Below are positions 21,737 to 30,000 of a stretch of 64,000 bases of DNA, one piece after another. The translations under genes and the position numbers were made by a program. Source of the stretch: Shewanella aestuarii. Its GTDB lineage: Bacteria; Pseudomonadota; Gammaproteobacteria; Enterobacterales; Shewanellaceae. Below the pieces are notes generated by a model. The model was not told where the DNA came from, did no database searches, and saw only the letters and a program-made list of their open reading frames with translations. The stretch's first letter is position 1. Each line of letters starts with the position of its first letter. Where the stretch lies: assembly GCF_014647215.1 (NCBI RefSeq), contig NZ_BMOT01000011.1, positions 56,278-120,277 of the forward strand, read 5' to 3'.

Positions 21737-21895
21737 GAATGACATCAATTTCGATAGTGGTAAGGAGAGTAAATACACAGCGCTATGTGTGGCTCTCGAT
21801 TGGCGGTTGTTTAAGCTGGCGCTAGCCTTTAAAATATCATCAAGTTATTACTTTATTGCAGCTTATGTCTACGCTGCTGCCAATGGAAACCTCAC

Positions 21896-23020
21896 ATGAT
21901 CCGCTTTTCAAATGCAAAGCTAACCTTCAATCCGTTAGCTTTTATTTTATGTAGCTCTCTAGTTTGCATCAATACTGCTGCGCAAGCATCTACTGAACCG
22001 CTAAATAAGCAAAATCAGTTTACCCCGATGCAAGTCAATGTGCCTGTGGGAGATAAATTTGATTGGCTTCAATTGAATAGTAATGAATTACTAAAAGGCG
22101 AAATTAAGTATCTTTATGGTAATAAGCTCGAATTTAAAAGTGACCAATTAAATACACTTGTTGTCGATTGGGAAGATGTGATTGTGTTGCAAAGCCGCGG
22201 GGCGGTAAGCATAGGTTTTATGGATTTATCAACCCGAACTGGACGTTTGCTGATCCAAGATGGTCAGGGTTATCTTGATGGTGTCGCTTTTGATGTTAAC
22301 GACATTATCACCATTATTAGTGGTGAGCAGCAAGAAGCGAACTATTGGTCGAGTTCAATATCCCTTGGGGCAAACCTGCGTTCTGGGAATAATGAACAAA
22401 TAGATTATTCAGCAAAAGCTAGGATAAGTCGCAGAACAACGGAGTCACGTTTTAGATCTGATTACTTGGGTAATTACAGTAAATCTGGTGATGAAAATAC
22501 CACCAACAATCATCGTGTAAATAGCTTCTTTGATTGGTTTTTATCAAATCAATTCTTCTTAAGGCCGGTATTTGCTGAATATTATACCGATCCTTTTATG
22601 AACACGTCATCGCGGGTCACCTTAGGTTCGGGTGTGGGTTATAGCATTATTGATACAGCTAAAACGGAATGGAGTATCAGTGGTGGTCCTGCTTATACCA
22701 TGACACAATTTAAACAGGTTGAAGTGGGTGAAGATGATAATGACAACAGTGGCACCTTAGTCATTGATAGTACGTTCACCACTGAATTATCAGATGATAT
22801 TGATTTTAATGCTGATTATCGCATGCAGTTAGGTAACCAAAATTCTGGCGGTTATACTCATCATGCTTTAGCTGGCATAGTCGTTGAGTTAACCGATTTG
22901 TTTGATCTTGACTTGTCATTAGTATGGGATAGAACCAATAACCCTCGAGCAGAGACGGATGGACAGATCCCTGAAAAAAATGATTTTCAGCTTATTATTG
23001 GGTTCGGTGTAGATATTTAG
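21896..23020 (+). CDS. DUF481 family outer-membrane protein
   Basis: 374-aa exported protein. The signal peptide ends around TAAQA-STEP (about residue 31). A small beta-rich domain follows (about 45-140; WLQLNSNELLKGEIKYLYG and VVDWEDV). Residues about 150-374 alternate polar and aromatic beta strands (SISLGANLRSGNNEQIDYSA) with a final strand ending GVDI, typical of the DUF481 salt-induced/YdiY-like barrel family. Function is unknown. GGAAA lies 6 bases before the ATG. It is a single-gene unit with terminators on both sides. Confidence 0.85.
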   Translation: MIRFSNAKLTFNPLAFILCSSLVCINTAAQASTEPLNKQNQFTPMQVNVPVGDKFDWLQLNSNELLKGEIKYLYGNKLEFKSDQLNTLVVDWEDVIVLQSRGAVSIGFMDLSTRTGRLLIQDGQGYLDGVAFDVNDIITIISGEQQEANYWSSSISLGANLRSGNNEQIDYSAKARISRRTTESRFRSDYLGNYSKSGDENTTNNHRVNSFFDWFLSNQFFLRPVFAEYYTDPFMNTSSRVTLGSGVGYSIIDTAKTEWSISGGPAYTMTQFKQVEVGEDDNDNSGTLVIDSTFTTELSDDIDFNADYRMQLGNQNSGGYTHHALAGIVVELTDLFDLDLSLVWDRTNNPRAETDGQIPEKNDFQLIIGFGVDI

Positions 23021-23085
23021 TTTTTCAGTTGAATATAAGCGCCTAGAAAGGCCGTTCTTCTTGCGCAGTCAATTTAACTGAGTTG

Positions 23086-23121
23086 AAAATGATGGGCTTA
23101 TGTTCTTTTAAGCTCATCATT
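23086..23121. terminator. Bidirectional terminator between convergent genes
   Basis: AATGATGGGCTTA (23088-23100) pairs with TAAGCTCATCATT (23109-23121) with one G-T wobble. A-runs and T-runs flank or fill the loop, so it can serve the DUF481 gene and the YgjP-like gene. Confidence 0.7.
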
Positions 23122-23128
23122 GTCGTGA

Positions 23129-23764
23129 TCAGTACGGCGATTGTCCCACTTCTTCGGCCACTAGCCATACCCGCATATCAAATTCAAGTTGGTGATAATC
23201 TGCCAGCATAAAAGTACATAATTGATAAAAGGCTTTGTTATGTTCTTTTTCACGTAAATGTGCCAATTCATGTACAACGACCATTTGCAGCAATTCAAAA
23301 GGCGTATGCTTTAAACGCGACGAAATTCGGATTTCGTTTTTGGCTTTAACTTTGTGCCCTTGACGTCGATTAACGTATGAATGTAAGCCTAGGGCATGGT
23401 GGCTTAAGTTAATTTTTTCATCAAAAACCACTTTAGCTAAAGGATCTGATTGACGCATATGAGCATTTTTTATCGCAATAGTCATCTCATAAAGTGCTTT
23501 GTCAGTGCGTATTTCATGGATTTTGGGGTAGCGTTGTAAAAAATGCTCTGCAAGTTTGTTGCTATCGACTAATGATTGAATTTGATTAACAATATGAGGC
23601 TGATAGCCCGATAAGTATCGCATTGCACTGCGTTCACTTTGCTGCTTTTTAATGTCATCGCTGGTGATAAGCTTACTCATGTCCATTTTGGGCTTAAGAG
23701 ACTGACTCGGCGACTTTAACGGCATCTTTGGTGGGGCTTTGGCGGTTTTTTTAGTGATAGGCAT
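23129..23764 (-). CDS. YgjP-like (DUF45) zinc metallopeptidase
   Basis: 211-aa protein with the zincin motif HELAHLREKEH near its C-terminus: two His in HELAH, and a further E and H in the extended motif, as in the YgjP/DUF45 family. The preceding IRISSRLKHTPFELLQMVVV is the conserved lead-in. The N-terminal ~35 residues are Lys/Pro/Ser-rich and probably disordered. YgjP in E. coli is implicated in proteolysis, but substrates here are unknown. A TTG at 23779 extends the frame by five codons. ATG 23764 is used, though neither start has a clear Shine-Dalgarno. Confidence 0.8.
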   Translation of the reverse strand: MPITKKTAKAPPKMPLKSPSQSLKPKMDMSKLITSDDIKKQQSERSAMRYLSGYQPHIVNQIQSLVDSNKLAEHFLQRYPKIHEIRTDKALYEMTIAIKNAHMRQSDPLAKVVFDEKINLSHHALGLHSYVNRRQGHKVKAKNEIRISSRLKHTPFELLQMVVVHELAHLREKEHNKAFYQLCTFMLADYHQLEFDMRVWLVAEEVGQSPY

Positions 23765-23859
23765 AATCGAAAGCTTCAAACAAATTTTGCGCTAAAAACA
23801 AGGTTTGGTTGTTAATAGCGCACCAATCTTCAGTGGTCATTCAGCTAACTGTCGCTGAG

Positions 23860-24297
23860 TTAGACTTTACCGAAAATTAACCGGTTATGATGTACGTAAG
23901 CTACTTCAAAGGCATTTTGTTGCACACGTTTTAAGTCTAATGAATCAAAATCTGCTTGCGGTGGATTACGCTTTAGTTGCTCTTTAACCGTCACTGGCGA
24001 AATCATTACAACAGGTAATTCGGTTAATTGGATAGCCGCTTCTAATTTGAAGCTAGTTGCACTGCCCGCTAGTTTACCTTTTTGTTCGCGTTCAATAATG
24101 GCAATTTGATCAATTTTGTAATCTTCCATTAGCTTATGAAAAGCAAAATGAAAATCACGAATTGATTCTGTTGACGCTGAATCTGAAACCGCGAATGACA
24201 CTTTACGACAACTTGGTACATTGAAGGTTTCGCCTTCATAGCTCAATAAACTGATGATGGCTTCGCCACCTTTTAACTCTACACCACAAACTTTCAT
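23860..24297 (-). CDS. DUF3010 family protein
   Basis: 145-aa protein beginning MKVCGVELKGGEAIISLL, an RNase H/actin-like first beta hairpin. It contains the conserved RKVSF and HFAFHKL segments. It belongs to the DUF3010 family found mainly in Shewanella, Vibrio and relatives, whose role is unknown. The position upstream of the YgjP-like gene on the same strand, with an 80-bp gap, makes shared transcription possible. A GGATTAA is present before the ATG. Confidence 0.78.
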   Translation of the reverse strand: MKVCGVELKGGEAIISLLSYEGETFNVPSCRKVSFAVSDSASTESIRDFHFAFHKLMEDYKIDQIAIIEREQKGKLAGSATSFKLEAAIQLTELPVVMISPVTVKEQLKRNPPQADFDSLDLKRVQQNAFEVAYVHHNRLIFGKV

Positions 24298-24363
24298 GTT
24301 AATCCTTACTCTACACTGTATTCAAATGAGTGGCGGGGGTTAACCGCCTCAATCACTTAATTT

Positions 24364-25719
24364 TTAATCTTCACTATCTTTAATATCTTGTTCACTAATC
24401 GGCAGCGGTTTAGCTTTACGGCGCATAGGTGCATCACCGACATCGACACCGGTAATAAATCTTTTATCGCGTTTAGGTGCAGCTTTAGGCTTTTGTTTCG
24501 CTTTTGCTGCGGAGGCTGATTTAGTCTTGGCCTTAGCATTAACGGCTTTAGCATCTGCTTGCTTAGCAAGTCCAGAAAACTTAGCTGGTAAGCCCTCGAT
24601 GGTGCTAAACTCGAAGTTTTTACGTAAGAATGATTGCACCTGCAAAAAACTTTGCCAATCTTTAGGGCCAACAAGAGAAACCGCTACACCTTTTGCACCA
24701 GCACGACCTGTACGACCAATACGATGTACATATTCTTCGGCAAATTTTGGCATGTCAAAGTTAACCACTAATGACACATTAATTAAATCTAAACCACGAG
24801 ATGCAACATCCGTCGTAACAAGAATTTGCTGCTGACCACGGCTGAATTGATCCATAATCTGGTTACGTGCTGATTGCTTTAATTCACCGCTTAAAGCCGA
24901 TGTTGAAAAACCTTGTTCAGCAAGTAATGTCGCTAAGCGCTCAGTGTCAGCTCTGGTTGCCGTGAACACAATCGTTTGCTTGTTTTCAGGCTGCTTTAAT
25001 AGGTGGCTGAGTAAAGCCTGTTTGTGATCTAAATGATCAGCAAACAGCATTTTCTGCTCAATGTCTTTATGTTCAGCGTAACTTGCACCAATTGCGACGT
25101 GGCTTGGGTTATTCAACAATGTAGTGGCAATGTCATTAATGCTTTGATGATCTAACGTAGCAGAAAACATTAATGTCTGACGGCGTTTATGGTCGGCGGC
25201 ATCATTAATGGCTTTCAATTGCGGCGCAAAACCGAGATCTAGCATACGGTCTGCTTCATCTAGGATCAGTAACTCTAAGCCATTTAAAAATAAATGCCGT
25301 TGTTGCAAATGGTCAGCAATTCGCCCAGGTGTGGCCACAATAAAATGCGGTTCACGGGCTAAACCTTTAGCTTGGTCATTAAAGTTTTCACCACCGAGCA
25401 CGCTCATGGCTTTATATTGGGTGTTAGCTACCAGTAACCTAAGCTGGCCATATACTTGCTGTGCAAGTTCACGGGTAGGCAACAAAATGAGTACGCGAGG
25501 GTCTTTTTTCGACAGTGCTCTAGTCGAAATAATCCGCTGCATTGCCGGCAATAAAAATGCTAAGGTTTTTCCTGAGCCAGTTTTCGATGACGCCATCAAA
25601 TCTTTACCCGCAAGGGCAATCGGTAAGGCTTGTTCTTGGATCTCTGTGGGGGTAGTGATACCCATGTGCTTCAAACTGTCTAACAAGCGTTTATCAAGCG
25701 AAAAATCAGAAAACTGCAA
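24364..25719 (-). CDS. DEAD-box ATP-dependent RNA helicase
   Basis: 451-aa helicase with the full DEAD-box set: Q motif (TPTEIQEQALP), motif I ASSKTGSGKT (43-52), Ia PTRELA, Ib TPGR, motif II DEAD in LILDEADRMLD, motif III SAT, then in the second RecA domain TTDVASRGLDL (motif V) and HRIGRTGRAG (motif VI). A Lys/Ala-rich tail (about 380-451) is likely a non-specific RNA-binding extension. It remodels RNA; whether it acts in ribosome assembly or decay (SrmB, RhlE or DeaD type) is not decidable from sequence. TTG 25719 is chosen because AGGGG lies 7 bases upstream and the protein then begins LQFSDFSLD. An ATG at 25752 would add 11 residues overlapping that Shine-Dalgarno. Confidence 0.9.
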   Translation of the reverse strand: MQFSDFSLDKRLLDSLKHMGITTPTEIQEQALPIALAGKDLMASSKTGSGKTLAFLLPAMQRIISTRALSKKDPRVLILLPTRELAQQVYGQLRLLVANTQYKAMSVLGGENFNDQAKGLAREPHFIVATPGRIADHLQQRHLFLNGLELLILDEADRMLDLGFAPQLKAINDAADHKRRQTLMFSATLDHQSINDIATTLLNNPSHVAIGASYAEHKDIEQKMLFADHLDHKQALLSHLLKQPENKQTIVFTATRADTERLATLLAEQGFSTSALSGELKQSARNQIMDQFSRGQQQILVTTDVASRGLDLINVSLVVNFDMPKFAEEYVHRIGRTGRAGAKGVAVSLVGPKDWQSFLQVQSFLRKNFEFSTIEGLPAKFSGLAKQADAKAVNAKAKTKSASAAKAKQKPKAAPKRDKRFITGVDVGDAPMRRKAKPLPISEQDIKDSED

Positions 25720-25752
25720 AGGTGGATCCCCTAAAAAATAATAGCCCGACAT

Positions 25753-26131
25753 TATAGCTGTATATACTGGCTATAGCCAATAACAGCTTGCTTGTTTATG
25801 CTATCAATCGAATAAATCAACCGTATGCCAAAGAATTATGATGTTTATGGTTTGCTGTGCTGATCTTTCGAGCTACAGCAATGTAAAGTACGCTTGTCGG
25901 TTATGTAACGTGAATTGAGCGTATGTAATATAAAAATCACTTTTAAGATTTACATTAAGCTCAGCCACTCATTTGTACGACTTGAGCCAACAATGGTTTT
26001 TGTTAAAACACACATACATAGTATTAATAAAAAAATCGGCAATTAACTGAATAACAGTATAATTCTTGCCTTAGTTAAGATGTTTGATATATGCATTTTA
26101 GGCTTACGCTATTCCAAAGGAATTTAGATAC
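25753..26131. other. Intergenic region between divergent helicase and patatin genes
   Basis: 379 bp of AT-rich DNA with no supportable gene. A TATAAT occurs at 26058-26063, 69 bases before the patatin start, without a good -35 partner. The helicase promoter must lie near 25720-25800. No strong hairpin or repeat was seen. Confidence 0.5.
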
Positions 26132-27097
26132 ATGGTAGCTATTCATCATTCAACCAAAACAAAACCAACGATAGGGCTAGCCCTAGGAAGTGGTGCAGCA
26201 AAAGGCTGGGCACATATTGGTGTGCTAGAAGGATTGGCTGAACTTGGCGTTTATCCTGACAAAGTCGCTGGTTGCTCTGTTGGGGCATTAGTGGGCGCAG
26301 CATATGCTAATAATAATCTGGCTGAATTAAAAACTTGGGTATGTGGTTTTTCAAGTTGGGACGTTATTGGTTTAATGGATATCAGCTGGCGAAAAGGCGG
26401 CTTAATTAGCGGTGAGAAAGTGTTTGATGTGATGTCCGCCCGCATTGGTGCAATTGATATTGAACATTTAGCTAAACCTTTTGCTGCCGTTGCCACCGAT
26501 TTGTATACCGGGCAAGAAATTTGGTTTAGACAAGGTCCATTACGAAATGCAGTCAGAGCCTCTTGCTCAATGCCTGGTTTTTTACCCCCAGTTCAACAGG
26601 CTGGCAGGTGGTTGGTTGATGGCGCTGTGGTAAACCCTGTTCCTGTGTCTTTGTGCCGTGCGCTTGATGTTGATATTGTAATTGCCGTTGATTTAAATGG
26701 TTATCGACGCACCCAGCTACAGATATTGCCGCAGCAGATTAATAATGAAAAATCGATCATAGTTGATAAAACGGCTGTTCAAACTGAGCAACAAGAATCT
26801 GGTTTTATGGATTTGCTGGGTAAGGGCAAAGATTATATCGCCAGTTTAACCGACAAGTTTGCACTTGGTAGTAAATCACACCCAGGTATGTTGGCGGTCA
26901 TGTCTCAATCTATGGATATTTTAGAGCAAAGACATAAACGGGCGCGATTGATGGGTGATCCACCAGATATCTGTATTATTCCAAATGTGACTGACATAGG
27001 TACCATGGAGTTTCATCGCGCTGAAGAAGCCATTGCTGCTGGCAAGAAAGCGGTTGAAGATATCGCTCATTTAATTAATGCATCGATTAAAAACTAA
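26132..27097 (+). CDS. Patatin-like phospholipase (RssA-like)
   Basis: 321-aa soluble protein of the bacterial patatin family. The oxyanion loop GSGAAKGWAHIGV is at about 19-31, nucleophile Ser49 lies in GCSVGA, and the catalytic Asp163 is in DGAVVNP. The dyad is complete, so lipid acyl hydrolase activity is likely. The N-terminal half matches RssA/NTE-type proteins. The extra C-terminal helices (about 225-321) are less conserved. There is no signal peptide or membrane segment. A purine-rich AAAGGAATT lies upstream of the ATG. Confidence 0.88.
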   Translation: MVAIHHSTKTKPTIGLALGSGAAKGWAHIGVLEGLAELGVYPDKVAGCSVGALVGAAYANNNLAELKTWVCGFSSWDVIGLMDISWRKGGLISGEKVFDVMSARIGAIDIEHLAKPFAAVATDLYTGQEIWFRQGPLRNAVRASCSMPGFLPPVQQAGRWLVDGAVVNPVPVSLCRALDVDIVIAVDLNGYRRTQLQILPQQINNEKSIIVDKTAVQTEQQESGFMDLLGKGKDYIASLTDKFALGSKSHPGMLAVMSQSMDILEQRHKRARLMGDPPDICIIPNVTDIGTMEFHRAEEAIAAGKKAVEDIAHLINASIKN

Positions 27098-27206
27098 CTT
27101 AAAATCCTTGTAATAGTCCGTTTAAATGCAACGGTCAAGTGGCAAAACGATGATCGCTGCAGTGAGTCGCACAAATTTATCTTGCTTTCCTTTAGCGTAA
27201 ATAATG

Positions 27207-27220
27207 ATGATCCAGATCAA
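27207..27220. promoter_or_regulatory. FNR/EtrA-type site upstream of nrdD
   Basis: On the minus strand the sequence reads TTGATCTGGATCAT, one base off the FNR consensus TTGAT-N4-ATCAA. It lies 100-113 bp before the nrdD ATG, suiting oxygen-limited activation of an anaerobic ribonucleotide reductase. Binding is inferred from the motif. Confidence 0.6.
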
Positions 27221-27248
27221 TGCGAATTATGATTAGTTAGCGCTTAAT

Positions 27249-27264
27249 ACACAATATATAGTGT
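27249..27264. promoter_or_regulatory. NrdR box 1
   Basis: ACACAATATATAGTGT is a textbook NrdR box (consensus acaCwAtATaTwGtgt). NrdR represses ribonucleotide reductase operons when bound to dATP/ATP. Confidence 0.85.
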
Positions 27265-27279
27265 TTTATGTGTTTTGTA

Positions 27280-27295
27280 TGTCGATATATAGTTT
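27280..27295. promoter_or_regulatory. NrdR box 2
   Basis: TGTCGATATATAGTTT matches box 1 at 12 of 16 positions. It starts exactly 31 bp after box 1, about three helical turns, with 15 bp between the two boxes. This is the spacing usual for paired NrdR boxes. It ends 24 bp before the nrdD ATG. Confidence 0.8.
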
Positions 27296-27319
27296 GACAG
27301 TGCTAAGGGAGAATAAGTC

Positions 27320-29437
27320 ATGTTGGTTGTAATTAAACGGGACGGTTGCCGTACGGTATTTGATGTAAGTCGAATTGAAGCGGCAGTCATAGCAGCAATG
27401 GAGTCAGCTGGGCAATCAGACCTTGATTATGCAAATTCTTTAGCCGCGGTAGTCGAAAAACAGTTTGCAGGACAGGCAGAAGTGGATATTCACCAACTGC
27501 AAGATGCGGTTGAAAATATCTTAATGTCTGGCCCGTTTAAATCCGTTGCGCGTCATTATATTGAATATCGTCATGATCGTGATGTCAGTCGCGAAACCAA
27601 AAGTAAGCTAAATCGTGAAATTCGTGGCTTAGTCGAGCAAAGCGATAGCAGTCTTTTAAATGAAAATGCCAATAAAGATGCCAAGGTCATTCCTACACAG
27701 CGTGATTTACTTGCAGGCATTGTTGCAAAACATTATGCCAAAACCCATTTGTTACCAAAAGATGTGGTGGTTGCCCATGAACGGGGTGAATTACATTACC
27801 ATGACTTAGACTATGCACCATTTTTCCCTATGTTTAATTGTATGCTAATTGATTTAGCAGGCATGCTGACCCAAGGGTTCAAAATGGGCAATGCAGAAAT
27901 AGAAACTCCAAAATCAATTTCAACGGCAACAGCTGTTACCGCGCAAATTATTGCGCAAGTGGCCAGCCATATTTATGGTGGCACGACCATAAATCGTATT
28001 GATGAAGTATTAGCTCCTTTTGTTCAGAAAAGTTATCAGAAGCATCTCGTCATAGGTAAAAAGTGGTGTGTGAATGATGCCGAGGCCTTTGCCACAGCGC
28101 AAACTGAAAAAGAGTGTCACGATGCCTTTCAATCACTTGAGTATGAAGTCAATACTTTGCATACCGCTAACGGTCAAACTCCTTTTGTCACCTTTGGTTT
28201 TGGTTTAGGGGTTAGTTGGGAGTCGCGTTTAATTCAACAATCTATTTTAACCGTGCGTATGGAAGGATTAGGGAAAAATCGTAAAACGGCGGTATTTCCA
28301 AAATTAGTTTTTGCGATTAAAAATGGCATCAACCATAAATCTGCTGATGTGAATTATGACATTAAACGCCAAGCGTTAACCTGCGCCAGTATGCGTATGT
28401 ACCCAGATATTCTAAATTATGAACAAGTTGAAAAAGTCACAGGATCGTTTAAAACCCCTATGGGGTGTCGCTCATTTCTAGGGGCATTTGAACAAAATTG
28501 TGAGTTGGTGCATGAAGGGCGTAATAATTTAGGTGTGGTTAGCTTAAACCTGCCTCGTATAGCCATAGAAGCTAAAGGTGATGAACGTCAATTTTATGCG
28601 CTGTTGGAAAAGCGATTAGTGGTTGCTAAAAGCGCGTTAGATACCCGTATTGCTCGCTTAGTTGGTGTAAAAGCTCGTGTTGCTCCAATCCTTTATATGG
28701 AAGGCGCTTGCGGCGTGAGGTTGAAAGCGGATGATGACATTAGTGAAATTTTCAAACATGGCCGCGCATCTATTTCATTAGGCTATATTGGTTTACATGA
28801 AACAATTAATGCGCTTTATGGTAGCCAAACTCATGTATTTGACGATAAAGACTTACGTGAAAAGGCTATTGCGATTGTGGCGTATTTAAAGCAAAAAACC
28901 CAACAATGGAAACAAGAGTCGGGCTATGGTTTTAGCTTATACAGTACCCCGAGTGAAAACCTCTGCAGCCGCTTTTGTAATCTCGATGCCAAAGAGTATG
29001 GTGTGATAAAAGGGGTAACCGATAAAGGTTACTACACCAATAGTTTTCATTTAGATGTTGAAAAGAAAGTAAACCCGTTTGATAAAATTGATTTTGAGCA
29101 ACCTTATCCTGAAATCACCAATGGTGGGTTTATTTGCTACGGAGAATATCCGAATATGCAACACAACATCGATGCACTTGAAGATGTGTGGGATTACAGC
29201 TACAGCCGTGTACCTTATTACGGCACCAATACCCCAATTGATGAATGTTATGACTGTGGTTTTTTAGGGGAGTTTAATTGCACCAGTAAAGGTTTTGTCT
29301 GTCCTAAATGTGGCAATCATGAACCCAGCCGCGTGTCTGTGACTCGTCGTGTGTGTGGTTATCTTGGTAGTCCTGATGCCAGGCCGTTTAACTATGGTAA
29401 GCAGGAAGAGGTTAAGCGACGAGTGAAACATATATAA
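27320..29437 (+). CDS. nrdD: Anaerobic ribonucleoside-triphosphate reductase NrdD
   Basis: 705-aa class III ribonucleotide reductase that makes dNTPs from NTPs without oxygen. An N-terminal ATP-cone (about 1-95, IKRDGCRTVFDVSRIEAAV) gives allosteric control. The catalytic barrel follows. Near the C-terminus are four zinc Cys residues (C643, C646, C661, C664) and the glycyl-radical loop RVCGYL with Gly680. All required elements are intact and length matches E. coli NrdD (712 aa). AAGGGAGA precedes the ATG. The TAA overlaps the nrdG ATG by one base. Upstream are an FNR-like site and two NrdR boxes. Confidence 0.97.
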   Translation: MLVVIKRDGCRTVFDVSRIEAAVIAAMESAGQSDLDYANSLAAVVEKQFAGQAEVDIHQLQDAVENILMSGPFKSVARHYIEYRHDRDVSRETKSKLNREIRGLVEQSDSSLLNENANKDAKVIPTQRDLLAGIVAKHYAKTHLLPKDVVVAHERGELHYHDLDYAPFFPMFNCMLIDLAGMLTQGFKMGNAEIETPKSISTATAVTAQIIAQVASHIYGGTTINRIDEVLAPFVQKSYQKHLVIGKKWCVNDAEAFATAQTEKECHDAFQSLEYEVNTLHTANGQTPFVTFGFGLGVSWESRLIQQSILTVRMEGLGKNRKTAVFPKLVFAIKNGINHKSADVNYDIKRQALTCASMRMYPDILNYEQVEKVTGSFKTPMGCRSFLGAFEQNCELVHEGRNNLGVVSLNLPRIAIEAKGDERQFYALLEKRLVVAKSALDTRIARLVGVKARVAPILYMEGACGVRLKADDDISEIFKHGRASISLGYIGLHETINALYGSQTHVFDDKDLREKAIAIVAYLKQKTQQWKQESGYGFSLYSTPSENLCSRFCNLDAKEYGVIKGVTDKGYYTNSFHLDVEKKVNPFDKIDFEQPYPEITNGGFICYGEYPNMQHNIDALEDVWDYSYSRVPYYGTNTPIDECYDCGFLGEFNCTSKGFVCPKCGNHEPSRVSVTRRVCGYLGSPDARPFNYGKQEEVKRRVKHI

Positions 29438-29910
29438 TGTTTTATAGTGCCTATCACAGTATTGATGTTGTTAACGGCGAGGGGACACGATGTACCTTGT
29501 TCGTTAGCGGCTGCGATCATGCTTGCAAAGGGTGTTATAATCAGTCTACTTGGCGTGTTGATGCTGGGCATCAATTTACCCAGCAACTTGAAGATAGAAT
29601 TATTGCCGACTTGAATGATACTCGTATTCGTCGTCGAGGTTTGTCTTTAAGTGGCGGCGATCCACTCCATCCAGCAAATGTTTCAGCCGTGCTGCAATTG
29701 GTTCAGCGAGTGAGACATGAGTGTATCGATAAAGACATTTGGTTGTGGACAGGTTATCAAATGAGTGAGTTAACTACAGCACAAGCAGCCATAGTTGCGC
29801 AAGTCGATGTAGTCATTGATGGCAAGTTTGAACAAACACTGGCCGATCCGTCATTGAAGTGGCGTGGTAGTGCCAACCAAATAATTCATACTATTAGCAA
29901 GGGCATTTAA
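29437..29910 (+). CDS. nrdG: Anaerobic ribonucleotide reductase-activating enzyme NrdG
   Basis: 157-aa radical-SAM activase that generates the glycyl radical on NrdD. The [4Fe-4S] motif C-x3-C-x2-C is C26, C30, C33 (GCDHACKGCYNQ). LSLSGGDPLHP supplies the SAM-contacting GGE-like region. It is coupled to nrdD through the TAATG overlap and is the last gene of the two-gene operon. Length equals the family norm (about 155 aa). Confidence 0.96.
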   Translation: MFYSAYHSIDVVNGEGTRCTLFVSGCDHACKGCYNQSTWRVDAGHQFTQQLEDRIIADLNDTRIRRRGLSLSGGDPLHPANVSAVLQLVQRVRHECIDKDIWLWTGYQMSELTTAQAAIVAQVDVVIDGKFEQTLADPSLKWRGSANQIIHTISKGI

Positions 29911-29947
29911 CGCTATTTTATGTGTGTATTAATGAGCAAAATTAATA

Positions 29948-30000
29948 TTGCTAGTTGCTAGTTGCTAGTTGCTAGTTGCTAGTTGCTAGTTGCTAGTTGC
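29948..30000. repeat. Tandem 7-bp repeat (TTGCTAG, about 7.6 copies) at a gene end
   Basis: Seven perfect copies of TTGCTAG plus TTGC fill 29948-30000, in the 68-bp space between nrdG and the convergent GGDEF-EAL gene and across the latter's stop codon (TAG complement at 29979-29981). On the minus strand the unit reads CTAGCAA, so a TAG recurs every 7 bases and appears in each frame within 21 bases. Confidence 0.97.

Noticed and set aside
25208..25741. 177-codon plus-strand frame opposite the DEAD-box helicase.
   Set aside because: It is a shadow of the well-supported helicase, with a Ser/Cys/Lys-biased translation and no ribosome-binding site.
29948..30000. 7-bp repeat considered as a phase-variation switch.
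   Set aside because: A stop occurs in every frame within three units from the gene side, so copy changes would not turn the protein on or off or alter its end.
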